From Closterium sp. NIES-65 (lineage: Eukaryota > Streptophyta > Zygnematophyceae > Desmidiales > Closteriaceae), in assembly GCA_948144175.1 (NCBI GenBank), contig CANXME010002278.1, forward strand, positions 1 to 64,000: a stretch of 64,000 nt of DNA, written 5' to 3'. A program made the position numbers and the translations under genes. A model generated the notes under the pieces. It did no database searches, was not told the origin of the DNA, and saw nothing but the letters and a program-made list of their open reading frames with translations. Within the stretch, counting starts at the first letter, position 1. Every line of letters starts with the position of its first letter. Positions 1 to 9,755 of this stretch are shown piece by piece.

Positions 1-15
1 GGGGGGGGGGGGGGG

Positions 16-810
16 GTGGGGCGGGGGGGGGGGTTTGATTATCATGTTCTGGCGGCCGCTCCACCACTGCGTGGCAGGTGGCAGCGCATGTTCGAATCCT
101 ATCGCGGGCTAACCAAGCCCGGAATGCACACCACCAACGAGATTGCATGGGCCGCAGTGGTAGCAAGGAGGCTGCAGCAGAAGAAGCGGAGCTCGGCGAT
201 GTGGAACCGGGACTACGCGGGAGCGGTCGCATGCGCGATTGCAATGGTGTGGGAGGTGACTCGCGGTTCTAACGTCACGGCCGCAGCGGATAATGGACAT
301 TTGGCCGCGCGAGCTGCTGGTTGCTATGGGGAGCCAAGCCGTCTCTTCCCCATAGTTTCCGCGTACGTCGTCAATGCGGTGCGGAAGCGCAATGCCCGCG
401 AGCTGCAAGCTGAGGACGACGAGCCGCAGGTTGTCGCGGACCCGAAGGTGGTCGCGACCGCAATTGTGACTGGAGTAGTGAACAAGGTCGTCGCCAAGTC
501 TCGCGATCTCAGGCACATTGAGTTGGCCGCCCGCAAACGGTGGACGTTATCGTCACTTGGTGCGACTGCTCGGTTGCGGGGAAGGTCATGGAGTCTATGG
601 GTCTTTACCTTGCCCTGCCCAAGGATCGTCTGTCCGCGAAGAAGCGGACTTGAGTGCGTATCGCGTAGCATGTGTGTAGCTTGTCCACCCTGCTTGAGTT
701 CTACTCGCGGTGGATTATGCAGGGCTTGCAGACCTGTGTGCATGAAGGATATCGTGTGGGAGTGTTATAGCGTGAGAATAATGGTGTTTGACATTTGGAA
801 AAATGTCTGA
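16..810 (+). CDS. Unrecognised coding-like block
   Basis: An open frame of 264 codons runs from just after a G-run at the window edge. Its middle part (roughly 120-520) reads like real protein, for example WNRDYAGAVACAIAMVWE and LFPIVSAYVVNAVRKRNARE, with an acidic patch after it. The last third is rich in Cys, Arg and Pro and looks like read-through into non-coding DNA. The 5' end is cut off by the window and the true start cannot be chosen. I do not recognise a family. It may be the 3' part of a spliced gene or of an unknown element that also supplies the minus-strand blocks at 1060-4964. Confidence 0.25.
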   Translation: MGRGGGFDYHVLAAAPPLRGRWQRMFESYRGLTKPGMHTTNEIAWAAVVARRLQQKKRSSAMWNRDYAGAVACAIAMVWEVTRGSNVTAAADNGHLAARAAGCYGEPSRLFPIVSAYVVNAVRKRNARELQAEDDEPQVVADPKVVATAIVTGVVNKVVAKSRDLRHIELAARKRWTLSSLGATARLRGRSWSLWVFTLPCPRIVCPRRSGLECVSRSMCVACPPCLSSTRGGLCRACRPVCMKDIVWECYSVRIMVFDIWKNV

Positions 811-998
811 AACATGACTATTGCGGATCGGGCACCCACAAAACAAGCTCGTCCGGTCGATTTGTAAAAAAACGTGTGGAAGTACTTTCCGTTTCCATAC
901 ATTGCGGGTGCTGGTTCTTTCATCGCGAGCAGCAGCCCAAAACACACGATACCAATGTGTGTCATACTAGTGTAACGTGATCGACATAGGGTGTGGAG

Positions 999-999
<1 letters not shown>

Positions 1000-1035
<36 letters not shown>
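1000..1035. repeat. Poly-G tract of about 36 bases
   Basis: An uninterrupted run of G. Similar long G-runs occur at 1-16, 31402-31450 and 33832-33849. It could form a quadruplex, or its length could be an assembly artefact. Confidence 0.95.
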
Positions 1036-1036
<1 letters not shown>

Positions 1037-1059
1037 TTCACAATGTTCTACCACCTCAT

Positions 1060-3477
1060 TTAATCTAGCGGTGGCATTTGTGCACAGTACTGAGGCCACG
1101 CGAACGTGAACTCAGACGCGGGAAGCGAGGCATCGATGAGGCGGTCGCGTACAAGCATCCATTTAACACGCAACTGCACCTCCACCGGAGAACCCTTCTT
1201 GAGCTGGCTCAGGTCCAGGTCAACACTCTTCTTCTTTACCGCGATCCCTTCCGATGCACCCGACATGCCCACAGCTCCTGACACGAGGTCGAGCTTGTCG
1301 AGCACTACCGCGATGTTGTCTCCTTGCTCCACGCTGTGGGCGATGAAGTCCATGACTCGCTTGACACGGTTTATCGCGTTCTGGCCGCCTCCCTCCTTCC
1401 CAATGAGTTCGGCCAATCACGTAACTGCATCGTGGGGCTGGGCCAGAAGCGACTCTGGACTCTCGCGGATCGGCGGGTGCGTGGTTTTGTACATCTTCCA
1501 TCCGTCTGACGGTTTGGTCGCGTTGACCCATGGGAGGACGATCGCGTTCCGAATCGTCTGTTCCCTGGTGGGCGGTGCGGTTTTTTCTTCCGCGTCCCTT
1601 GGTCAGTGGGAGTGGTGGCATTGGTAGGCGCGGACGCGGCTCTAGGAGTGTTTGCCGGGCTTGGATCCGCGGTCGGACCTGAGCTGCTAACGGTGAGACG
1701 CGACAGCTGGGCCTCCAAATCATTCACGTGCTCGTTCTTCGAGGCCAGCTGTCGGTCGCGTTCCTCCAACTGACCCTCCAGCTCTTTCACCCGCTTCTGG
1801 GTCGCGACCAAATCTAGGCCCAGCCTGGTGTTGTCCTCTTGCGAACGAGTTAGATACTTCGTGAGAACGGTCACCTGGTTCTGCGCGTCCATCCTGGTAC
1901 TGACCTCCTGCATGGACAGAACGCGACCGCGGACTTGTGATGGTTTGGCATTGACATTACAGCCGAATAAATAGCGCGACCATGCAATACTCACCGCGCC
2001 CTTGGTCAGTGTAGGTATGTTACACTGTACTATGGCCAATTGATTTACGAAGGAGACATCTGCAGCCCACGACGCAAATTCCTCTGTCTGGCAGAGCGGT
2101 TATTGACCACGAACGGGTGTCGCGGCTGGTGAATGTAGTACATGGCCAGGTCTTGCGCGACCGCCATCCTAGCCTCCCCATCCAGCTCCTTCAGTATGTT
2201 TAGACCCGCGGTGTCCTGTTTCTCCGCCTTGTCCTCTTTGACCATCTTCCGGTTGTAATCTTTGCACTGTGTCAACACAACAACGCGGTAGTGAACGCGG
2301 TGGCAGAGGGTTATGTTAAACGCTCGCGGTAGGGTTGAAGGTATAGTTTGCGACCCACACATACCTGTTTTTGTCCTTTGTCCGGGGCGGTCCAGGGGAA
2401 AATGTGCTTCCTCAACAGCTTCTCCAGCTCCTCGCTCACCGGAACAGTTGCGCGACCTAGGAAGTAGTCACCGTCAACCCCTGTGAGGCCAGCCTTCAGC
2501 AACACGGCCTCCCTCGGAATAGTTGTGAGGTAGTGCTTAGTCATCACGTCGATGAAGCACCAACGCCCCAGTCTTCCCAACTGATCCGAAGGCATTCCGT
2601 CCGCGGACACGTGCTACGCCCCACCAGCCCTGGTCGCGTGAACCACACGCGAGCATGTAATTCGCGCGTCATCCAGAATGACAGAGTGTGATGACCGAGC
2701 ACGGTCATCGTCCGGATGCAGAGATCGCGATGCAGAGCCTGCGTATAGGATTTATTGGCTAGTGTGAAGCTGCTCAAGATGGCGGCCATGCTGGTCTTCC
2801 GCATCATGTGCTTGAACTCGTCCGGGGTGTACGTGTCCGCGGCCGTGCCCCGATGGCGATCCATGTGTTCCCTGCGCAACCAGTTGGACGATTGTGCCAG
2901 TGTTAGTGGACGCGGTTTGCTGGACGTTGAACGCGGTGCGTGGGTGCGGATACTTACGCGATAAACCGCTTGTACTGGTCGCGTACTTGAACGCGGACCC
3001 AGATGCGACACTCCGCAAAGTCGCGCAGCAGGTTCAGAACGGGTTTTCGGAAGATGGCCCCATCCAGCTTGATGAGCAGGTTCAGAGCCTTGAGACGCCC
3101 CATCAGCATTGCAGGGGTGCATTGGCGTCTCTTTTTCAATGTCTTGTCGGCCGCTTGAGGTTGCCATCCTGTCCGCCTGTGCGACCGTCTCGTTCGCGAG
3201 GAAGGTCACGTATTTGCGTAAGCGCCACAGATTTGGTTCAGGGCCGTGTAACCACTGCTCGTCGCCCTTCGCCATCTTCCAACTACCACCCCATGTTCTG
3301 TTCGAGCGCAGCCCGATCTCGACTGGGTTCGCGTTTTTTCAACGCGGCCTCCTCCCCGAACCTACCCCCGTCCAGTTTTTGCAGCTCGTGCGCCATGAAC
3401 CGCTTGTACTCGTTGGCCCAACCGTGATTCTTCTTCAGCATGGCCTCGGATAGACTGTAGAGGGATTCCATGCACAT
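1060..3477 (-). CDS. Unrecognised multi-exon candidate gene with coiled coil
   Basis: Read from 3477 down to 1060, successive open stretches look like protein and are separated by splice-like borders. The first block starts with ATG (MCMESLYSLSEAML). A later block ends at 2958 in a GTAAGT donor, and the next begins at 2871 after TTGCGCAG; joining them keeps the frame. Further donors are GTATGT near 2365 and GTGAGT near 1994. A block at about 1900-1720 (VKELEGQLEERDRQLASKN) has heptad-like charge and leucine spacing typical of a coiled coil, followed by a Ser/Thr/Pro-rich linker. The last block (near 1416-1060) ends in a stop. Some joins change frame without an obvious intron, so the gene may be decayed. 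No family was recognised; it could be host DNA or an undescribed element. Confidence 0.35.
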
Positions 3478-3854
3478 CTCTCTTTCGTGGCAGGTGTGTC
3501 ATCCACACCAAGCCGGTTTCCAATCCGCGATTGGGACTCCTCGTTGTCCGTCGCGCTTCCCCTCCACCTGTTCCATGTCTTTCGCCTCACCCCTCATGGA
3601 GCGCGGACAACGAGTTAGCTAGGTCCACCCGTCGCCGCTATCGCTGTCATCATCATCGTCGTCGACGTCCTCATCGCTCAGCCCTCGCCCCCCTCCCCGT
3701 CCCGTTGCGCTTGGTGTGCGGCACTACCATCAACTCTCCGCCTCCTAATACACGGCCTATTAGCAGGCTGGTTCGCGGCACCGCCGTTCGCGGTTACTAC
3801 CGTTCCTTCGCGCACCGGTTCCAGTCCACCAGGAAGCGCTCCCCCCGTTAGCAC
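3478..3854. other. No gene seen
   Basis: GC-rich sequence with short CATCATCGTCGTC-type runs near 3648-3670. No supported coding or RNA feature. Confidence 0.4.
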
Positions 3855-4115
3855 TACCCCCGGCCCCTCTCCCACTGGCCCCTCTTTCCCCAGGAACCTC
3901 TCCCACCGTGTCCTCTCGCACCCTATCCCTCTCCCCGTGGTCCCACCCCCCGCCTTCCATTTACCCCCGCGTTCACTCTCGCACGGTCCCCCTCCCCGAT
4001 GGTCCCACCCCCCACTTCCCTCTACCCGCGTTCCCTCTCGCACCGGTCCCTCTCCCCTCGTTCCCTATCGCACCGGGCCCTCTCCCCACGTTCCCTCTTG
4101 CGCCGGTCCTCTCCC
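3855..4115. repeat. Imperfect pyrimidine-rich tandem repeat
   Basis: Degenerate units of the type CCCTCTCGCACCGGTCC followed by CTCTCCCC recur about nine times. The open frames through it on both strands (Ser/Pro/Arg-rich on one, Gly/Glu-rich on the other) are by-products of the repeat. Confidence 0.7.
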
Positions 4116-4198
4116 CGCATTCATCGCGTTCGACTGTGGTTGCATACCTCTACCGGGGGTGCTGATGTGGACGTCCGGGTTCCCTGGCAACAGCGAGT

Positions 4199-4964
4199 TC
4201 ACGTTCCATATCGGAGGCAATTGGCACGCGCGATTGCATTCATCCCTGCTTCACCAGTCACCGCACGTCCTATCACCTCCGCACCCGCGATCATTGACAG
4301 GCCGTCTGGTCGCGCGTGTGTGTCCACACCGGCCTCCGATGGACCTATACGATCTGGAGGCCCCCGTTGGTGGGATATCCGCGTGAATCGGGTTAGGAAC
4401 GGGGTTGCGGGGGCGACTGGAGGCGTCGCGACATTTGCAGGTGCGTGCACCACGGGGTCTGGCTGAACGCCGATGTACCCGTACCTGAACCCGTAATTCG
4501 CGTATTGCGGCCCGACGTAGCCCTGTACGGGCATCCCCAAAGGGCTAGCTTGTCGGCCCGGACGCCGGAGACGGGTTGTGTCCGTCAGTCTCTGTTCCGG
4601 GATGAGGCGTGAATACTCTGTGCGTCCACTGGTCATCCCGTTGCATCTGAAACGCGAACGAGGCCCAAGCAAGTGGAATCTGTGAGCGTGGTGCGAGTTG
4701 AATCCCGTTGATCAGTTGTTGTGGGTGGAACGCGGGCAATCGTGACCCAAAAACTACAAGCACGTAGGGGGTGCTCCAGGTGGGATTGAGCGCGGGCATG
4801 CTTGGCACGGGAGCGCTAGCTACGTCCGCATTGTGCATTATCGGCCCGGGCGTACTGCCAGATGCATTAGTGGAGTCGTGAATTAGCGTCGTCGCGACGC
4901 AATTAACAGTATGCATGCACCGTACGCGACTACCCCTACTCCTACCTAACGCACGCGTCAACAT
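4199..4964 (-). CDS. Unrecognised Pro/Ala-rich coding-like blocks
   Basis: Two overlapping minus-strand open stretches (4964-4545 and 4672-4199) in different frames carry protein-like sequence. The first contains PSMPALNPTWSTPYVLVVFG and QIPLAWASFAFQMQRDDQWT. The second contains GYVGPQYANYGFRYGYIGVQ and a Pro/Ala-rich stretch. They lie upstream of, and on the same strand as, the 3477-1060 candidate and could be its 5' exons. No family was recognised. Confidence 0.28.
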
Positions 4965-6937
4965 GATGCGAGGTCTACGTGTACATCCGGGAATGGACTG
5001 TCCTCACGCGTGTGTTATCGGTTCGTGATGAGCATCGCGGCCAGGGAGCCCACTAACACTGAAGCGCGGCCCAACTTGTGACCGCGACACAAGATGCCCA
5101 TTTCTCGCCTAAGTCATCTAAATTCAATGGGTTCAAGAGAGGGCGTAGCTTGGTGTGCAACTAGCGAGCATATAAAGCGCTATTGTGGCCATGCTGGGTG
5201 TAATGACCGGCCACGACAAAGACGTGCTTGACACATCTCCGCGTTCGCGTCTCGACCAAACAGCGACACCTGTGTGTGACGCTCAATTTGCTGCATGTGT
5301 CAGTCAGCATGGTGCCTGTCAGATCGCGCCAGGTGTCTTAGAACCAAACACTCGCAGTGCGCTCACCAAACCTATCCTTGTGCGAATTTTGTTTGCGACA
5401 TGCTTCGAGACATCTCGGCCAATCATGACACTCCGTGTGGTTTCGCGAACGCGCATTTGCATGCGCGCGGATTCCCACTTGACTGTGATGCGACTAATCG
5501 CATGCGTTTTTTACAGAGTTGCGCATGCATTGGCGCGTAAGAACGAGGTGGGTTCTTTCGGTTTTTGGGGTGTCGCGGAGCTTTCGGTGGTAGCCTGGTG
5601 GGTTTCACTAAGCCACGCAGGGCCCGCGCAAGGTCCACAACTGGTGGGATCCTGGTGGGCCGACTTCGGCCCACGCCTCCCGCAATAGCTCCGCGCCCCG
5701 TACATCCCCAGGCGTGGGCGGGGTTTTTCCCGAGCCGCGCCGTATGAACATCCCAGGAAACGCGAATCCAGCCCAATTTCGTGCTGACGGGTGGTTTGGA
5801 GGAGGGTCCGCGGAAGGGCGGGAAACAACATGGGGAGTTCGGTTTCGTGCGGAAAGAACCCCAACCCCCTCTCTCCACCTCTCTCAACCGTTAGTTTTGC
5901 AGGTAAGGGGGCCGAGTCCAAAAACTGGTCACCCTGTTTTCAAGTGATAATCCCAGGCCTCCCGCTCGAAGTATGTAGGCCGCAGCTACCTCGGAATGGC
6001 CGTGGAATCACGAACCAGAGGAGGAACCTCCCGAATAGGTGTGGAGGGAATGGCCAAAACGCGAAATTTCGCGCTAGAAAGCGGAAGGGTGGCAACGGGA
6101 TCAAGAACCACCATCCCCACCTTCCAATTCCCCATCCCCACCCTCCACATCCTTCCAATCCCATGGCCATTCCAAGGCAATTCTGCTTGGGGGGGTGAAT
6201 GGCGATGGAATGGCAACGAGACCAACGTTTGCCTGTAGAGGAAGCTCCCGACCCACTTTCCTACCTTCAAGATTCCATTCGAGTGAAAAGTGTGATCTGT
6301 AAAAGCCCAACCCGACGTTAGGTATGGTTGGCCGGTTCTCAAATCAACTGTAGAGTGTTTGCGAAGGTGTTGGGAAAGAAAATTTCGGCAAGTGTTTTTT
6401 GAACGAGTTTGCACTATTCCAATGCAAATACATTCACATTCGTAACTGAATTCCAGAGGGAACCTTGCTAACCATAGTCTAAAGACTCCGGCGCCGCCCC
6501 CCTGTACCTGCCTACGGTGGACGATGGAAGGTCTTGGGGTTCTGCCATATGGATAGGAAGTCTAATCTTCCACGTGGCCTGCTCACCTGCCTCACAGATC
6601 CTCGCGATCGCCCGCTCGTTTGTCTACTGCCAAGCCCCCCCCACGGGTCTCGCAGTTGGCCTTTCACCCCCCCTCCTGCTGCTTTTCTCAACTTTTCCGC
6701 CCCTGTAGAGCCTCGCGTGCTGCATGAATTTGTCATACTTTCCCTTGCAGTGCCCTCATCCACTCTCTCCTTGCATTGCGTTGCCTTGGCTGCTCAAGAG
6801 CGTGCTGCCGGAGGCACGCTGTCATTGGCCTGGCTTCCGTGGGGCGGGAGGGGGGAGGGGGGCAGGAGGCAGTTGCCACGTGGGTGCCGGGAAGACTGCG
6901 CAGGGGCTGTACGCACATGCATGGGGCACACTGGCTG
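4965..6937. other. Intergenic, no convincing gene
   Basis: A 167-codon open frame at 5185-5688 (+) has no recognisable domain and no supporting splice or codon pattern. TATAAAG occurs at 5170. From 5990 to 6180 the DNA is a run of GGAATGGC/CCATTCC-like and CCATCCCCACC-like sequence. At 6740-6780 there is CTTGCAGTGCCCTCATCC, a segment that also precedes another composite-repeat copy at about 53645. Confidence 0.4.
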
Positions 6938-7212
6938 ATGGAGATATGGTGGGGATATGATGGGGATATGATGGGGATATGAGAGCAATGATGGGGTGAT
7001 GCGGATATGATGGGGATATGAGAGCAATGATGGGCTGATGGGGATATGATGGGGATATGAGAGCAATGATGGGCTGATGGGGATATGAGAGCAATGATGG
7101 GCCAATGGGGATATGAGAGCAATGATGGGCTGATGGGGTTATGATGGGGATATGAGAGCAATGATGGGCTGATGGGGATATGAGAGCAATAATGGGCTGA
7201 TGAGGTTATGAT
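6938..7212 (+). repeat. Minisatellite, GATATGAGAGCAATGATGGG type
   Basis: Units of about 28 bases (GGATATGAGAGCAATGATGG plus GCTGATGG), sometimes with an extra GATATGATGGG insert, recur about seven times. This produces spurious reading frames on the minus strand (SYPHQPIIALI-type repeats). Confidence 0.9.
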
Positions 7213-7631
7213 GGGGTCAGAGCTGGGCAATCGCAGCCATGCCCCCACGGCCATCTCATTCCCACGCCGTCTCACTCCCACCACCATCTCTGCCATGCAG
7301 GAAATGAATTCTGCTAGGGCAAAAAGAGGTTCACCAGGCATGTTTGCATCCAAGACTTGCTACAGTCCAATCCCTAGTCAATGCAGGCAGTTATGGTTCT
7401 TTGCCACTTCGTCTATGATACGGTATGCGGTGATATATGTAAGTTGCGCAATTTCAACGCACTAGATAAGTTTGCATTTGTTGTAGCATGTGAATGACTA
7501 CCCGCGATGGTAGAGTCTGCAGAGAAATCAAAGTTTTACCTAAAACTCGGTTTATTACTTTGAGTTGCATAAGGAAATATAGTTTGTTACTGTAGGCTTT
7601 CAAAGGCTTGTATGTTACGAGGAGTTCGCTT

Positions 7632-7980
7632 TGTCAGAGGTCCACTGGTGATCCCCGATCGATCCTAGGGAAGGGTTACAGGCACGTTTGCCTGGGGGGT
7701 TATGGGCGCACTGACCCGCTACTGAAACAAGCCCTTTTATCCCAATGGTCTAGTGGTTGGGATTCTGAGATGGTATCAGAGCGAAGGTCTCGGGTTCGAA
7801 TCCCGGTGTATGCACTTCGGGCATCCCAGTGCGGGGGGGGTGTCAGAGGTCCACTGGTGATCCCCGATCGATCCTAGGGAAGGGTTACAGGCACGTTTGC
7901 CTGGGGGGGTTATGGGCGCACTGACCCGCTACTGAAACAAGCCCTTTTATCCCAATGGTCTAGTGGTTGGGATTCTGAGA
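7632..7980 (+). mobile_element. TRIM-like LTR miniature element
   Basis: Two near-identical direct repeats (7632-7770 and 7841-7980, about 139 bp) start with TGTCAGAGGTCC and end with GGGATTCTGAGA. Directly after the left repeat lies TGGTATCAGAGC (7771-7782), the plant-type primer binding site complementary to the 3' end of initiator Met tRNA. Directly before the right repeat lies the purine tract GCGGGGGGGG (7831-7840). The whole is flanked by CGCTT at 7627-7631 and 7981-7985, a 5-bp target duplication. This is the layout of a terminal-repeat retrotransposon in miniature: it has no coding capacity, looks whole and is probably very young. The 3' terminal dinucleotide is GA rather than the usual CA. 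Copies B, D and E of the host repeat show the uninterrupted site. Confidence 0.88.
7743..7806 (+). promoter_or_regulatory. tRNA-Glu-like A box and B box
   Basis: TGGTCTAGTGG (7748-7758) fits a pol III A box and GGTTCGAATCC (about 7794-7804) fits a B box. The 5' half, TCCCAATGGTCTAGTGGTT, resembles tRNA-Glu genes. The expected 3' acceptor strand is missing, so this is not a tRNA gene. The boxes straddle the junction of the left terminal repeat and the internal part of the TRIM-like element. Confidence 0.6.
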
Positions 7981-8525
7981 CGCTTCAAACCGGTTCGGCC
8001 TGTAATTTTGGCCCGAACCACTTCCGAATCGCCACCGCACCTTTCGCCATCTTTCGAGCCTTGTTTACCCTGCGATTCTCGTCTAGCTCGGCTTTGCCTA
8101 TATTTCCCCCCTCCTAGACTTTCCTAGGCCATTCGGTTCTGTAGTTTTCTAGTCTGTAAGCTCCTATCAGTTGGTTACGCCACCATCCAGCAAGCATCGC
8201 CATGGGCTAGGTTGTGTAGGAGTAAGCACCCACGTTCAAGATGGGGAAGTGAGGGAAACAATGGTATGTCAGGTAGTTACTCGATAAACGTTGCGTCGAA
8301 GCGACGAACAGGGGGCGATACTATATTGGCAATCGAAAGAGGTTTGGAGCTTTAAGTAGTAGTGATATTGCTACAGCGTCAGAGCGATCGACAGGCAACG
8401 AACAGAGCGCGACGTACGGCGATGAGAGAGCAAAGGACTATTACACGATGGACGGTCCGCGACAGAGAACGTGACGGACTGCAATGAAAGATCGACGAAC
8501 GGCGGCGACGAAACTGTGAGCGACT

Positions 8526-8651
8526 TGTCAAACTCATATGCTATAGTCTGTGTAGGCTGTAGTGGGGTACGCAATATGGGGTACAACACTTTTAGGTTTT
8601 CCTACTTGTACCCACCTGCTTGCTAGTTCATTCATTCCTCGTTCTTTCACA
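8526..8651 (+). repeat. Short LTR of the plus-oriented copia element
   Basis: This 126-bp sequence begins TG and ends CA and is followed by a primer-site-like TGGTATAGAGC. It is matched in reverse complement by 15065-15189, roughly 94 percent identical by eye. Confidence 0.85.
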
Positions 8652-8769
8652 TGGTATAGAGCAGGTTCCCTAGTGGGAACGTTTCCTAGGGCCCACCGAA
8701 TATCGTTCTGCCCGGAGCGCGCTTCGCCCCTGCCCGAGTCGCGCCCCATGTGCCTACCCTCCCGTCGCG

Positions 8770-9755
8770 TCCCCTGCCCTTAGTAGCCCGTCGCGCTCCC
8801 CTACGGCCCCGTAGCGGCCCCTCTCACGGCCTCTCACGGCCCCTCTCACGGCCCTTCGCGGCCCCTTCAGGCCCCTCGTGGCCCCTTTGCGGCCTCCCTT
8901 CGCGGCCCCTTCGCGGCCCCTTCACGGCCCCTTCGCGGCCCCTTCACGGCCCCTTCGCGGCACCTTCACGGCCCCCTCGCGGCCCCTTCACAGCCCCGTT
9001 GCGGCCCCTTCGCGGCCCCTTTGTGGCCCCCCCTCACGGCTCCCTTCGCGGCCCCTTCACGGCCCCCTCGCGGCCCCCCTCGCGGCCCCTTTGCGGCCCC
9101 TTTGCGGCCCCCCCTCACGGCTCCCTTCACGGCCCCTTCGCGACCTCGCCCCGTCGCCAGTCGCGGCCCCGCCGCGTCGCCCTTGCCTCGTTGCGTCGCC
9201 CCTGCGGGACCCGTGAGGCGCGGCTCCTGTGCGTCGCGACACCCCTGCAGGACCCGCGTGGCGTCTCCCCTGCCCGCCCCGGCGTCCTGCCCTAACCCGC
9301 CCCTGGAGCAGCCCCCACTGCAGCAGCCGCCCCTGGAGCAGCCACCCCTGCAGCAGCCGCCCCCTGGGGCAGCCGCCCTTGCAGCAGCCGCCTCTGGAGC
9401 AGCCGCCACTGTAGCAGCCGCCCCTGGAGCAGCCGCCACTGCAGCAGCCGTCCCTAGAGCAGCCGCCACTGCAGCAGCCGCCCCTGGAGCAGCCGCCCCT
9501 GCAGCAGCCGCCACTGCAGCAGCCGCCCCTGGAACAGCCGCCCCTGCAGCAGCCGCCCCTGGCCCAGCCGCCCCTGCAGCAGCCGCCCTGGAGCAGCCAC
9601 CCCTGCAGCAGCCGCCTCTGGGCCAGCCGCCACTGCAGCAGCCGCCCCTGGAGTAGCCGCCCCTGCAGCAGCCGCCCCTGGAGCAGCCGCCCCTGGAGCA
9701 GCCGCCCCTACAACTGCCACCGCTGGAGCAGCCGCCCCTGCAGCTGCCGCGGAGC
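8770..9755 (+). repeat. Low-complexity tracts inside the copia leader
   Basis: From 8800 to 9160 there are 12-base-like units GGCCCCTTCGCG/GGCCCCTTCACG. From 9300 to 9755 there are units built from CAGCCGCCCCTGGAG and CAGCCGCCCCTGCAG. They give Pro/Arg, Pro/Gln/Leu or Ala-rich frames in every phase, so the open frames here are not evidence of genes. Confidence 0.85.

Larger units (their letters stand above)
7240..8525 (+). repeat. Composite dispersed repeat, copy A (interrupted)
   Basis: First of several copies of a long dispersed repeat, all in the same orientation (others start near 24600, 31147, 39850 and 53640). It begins with CTCACTCCCACCACCAT-like units, then a core with GCACTAG..AAGTTTGC..TTGTAGC, then GTTCGCTTCAAACCGGTTCG, then a tail of short GACGG/GCGACG-type units at 8340-8525. 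The core is split by the TRIM-like element at 7632-7980. The right end abuts the copia pair at 8526. No coding capacity was recognised. Confidence 0.75.

Noticed and set aside
7743-7815. Functional tRNA-Glu gene
   Set aside because: A and B boxes are present, but there is no complementary acceptor 3' strand or proper anticodon arm, and it straddles the TRIM repeat border.
8750-9656. Pro/Arg and Pro/Gln-rich proteins
   Set aside because: Low-complexity leader of the copia element, open in several frames.
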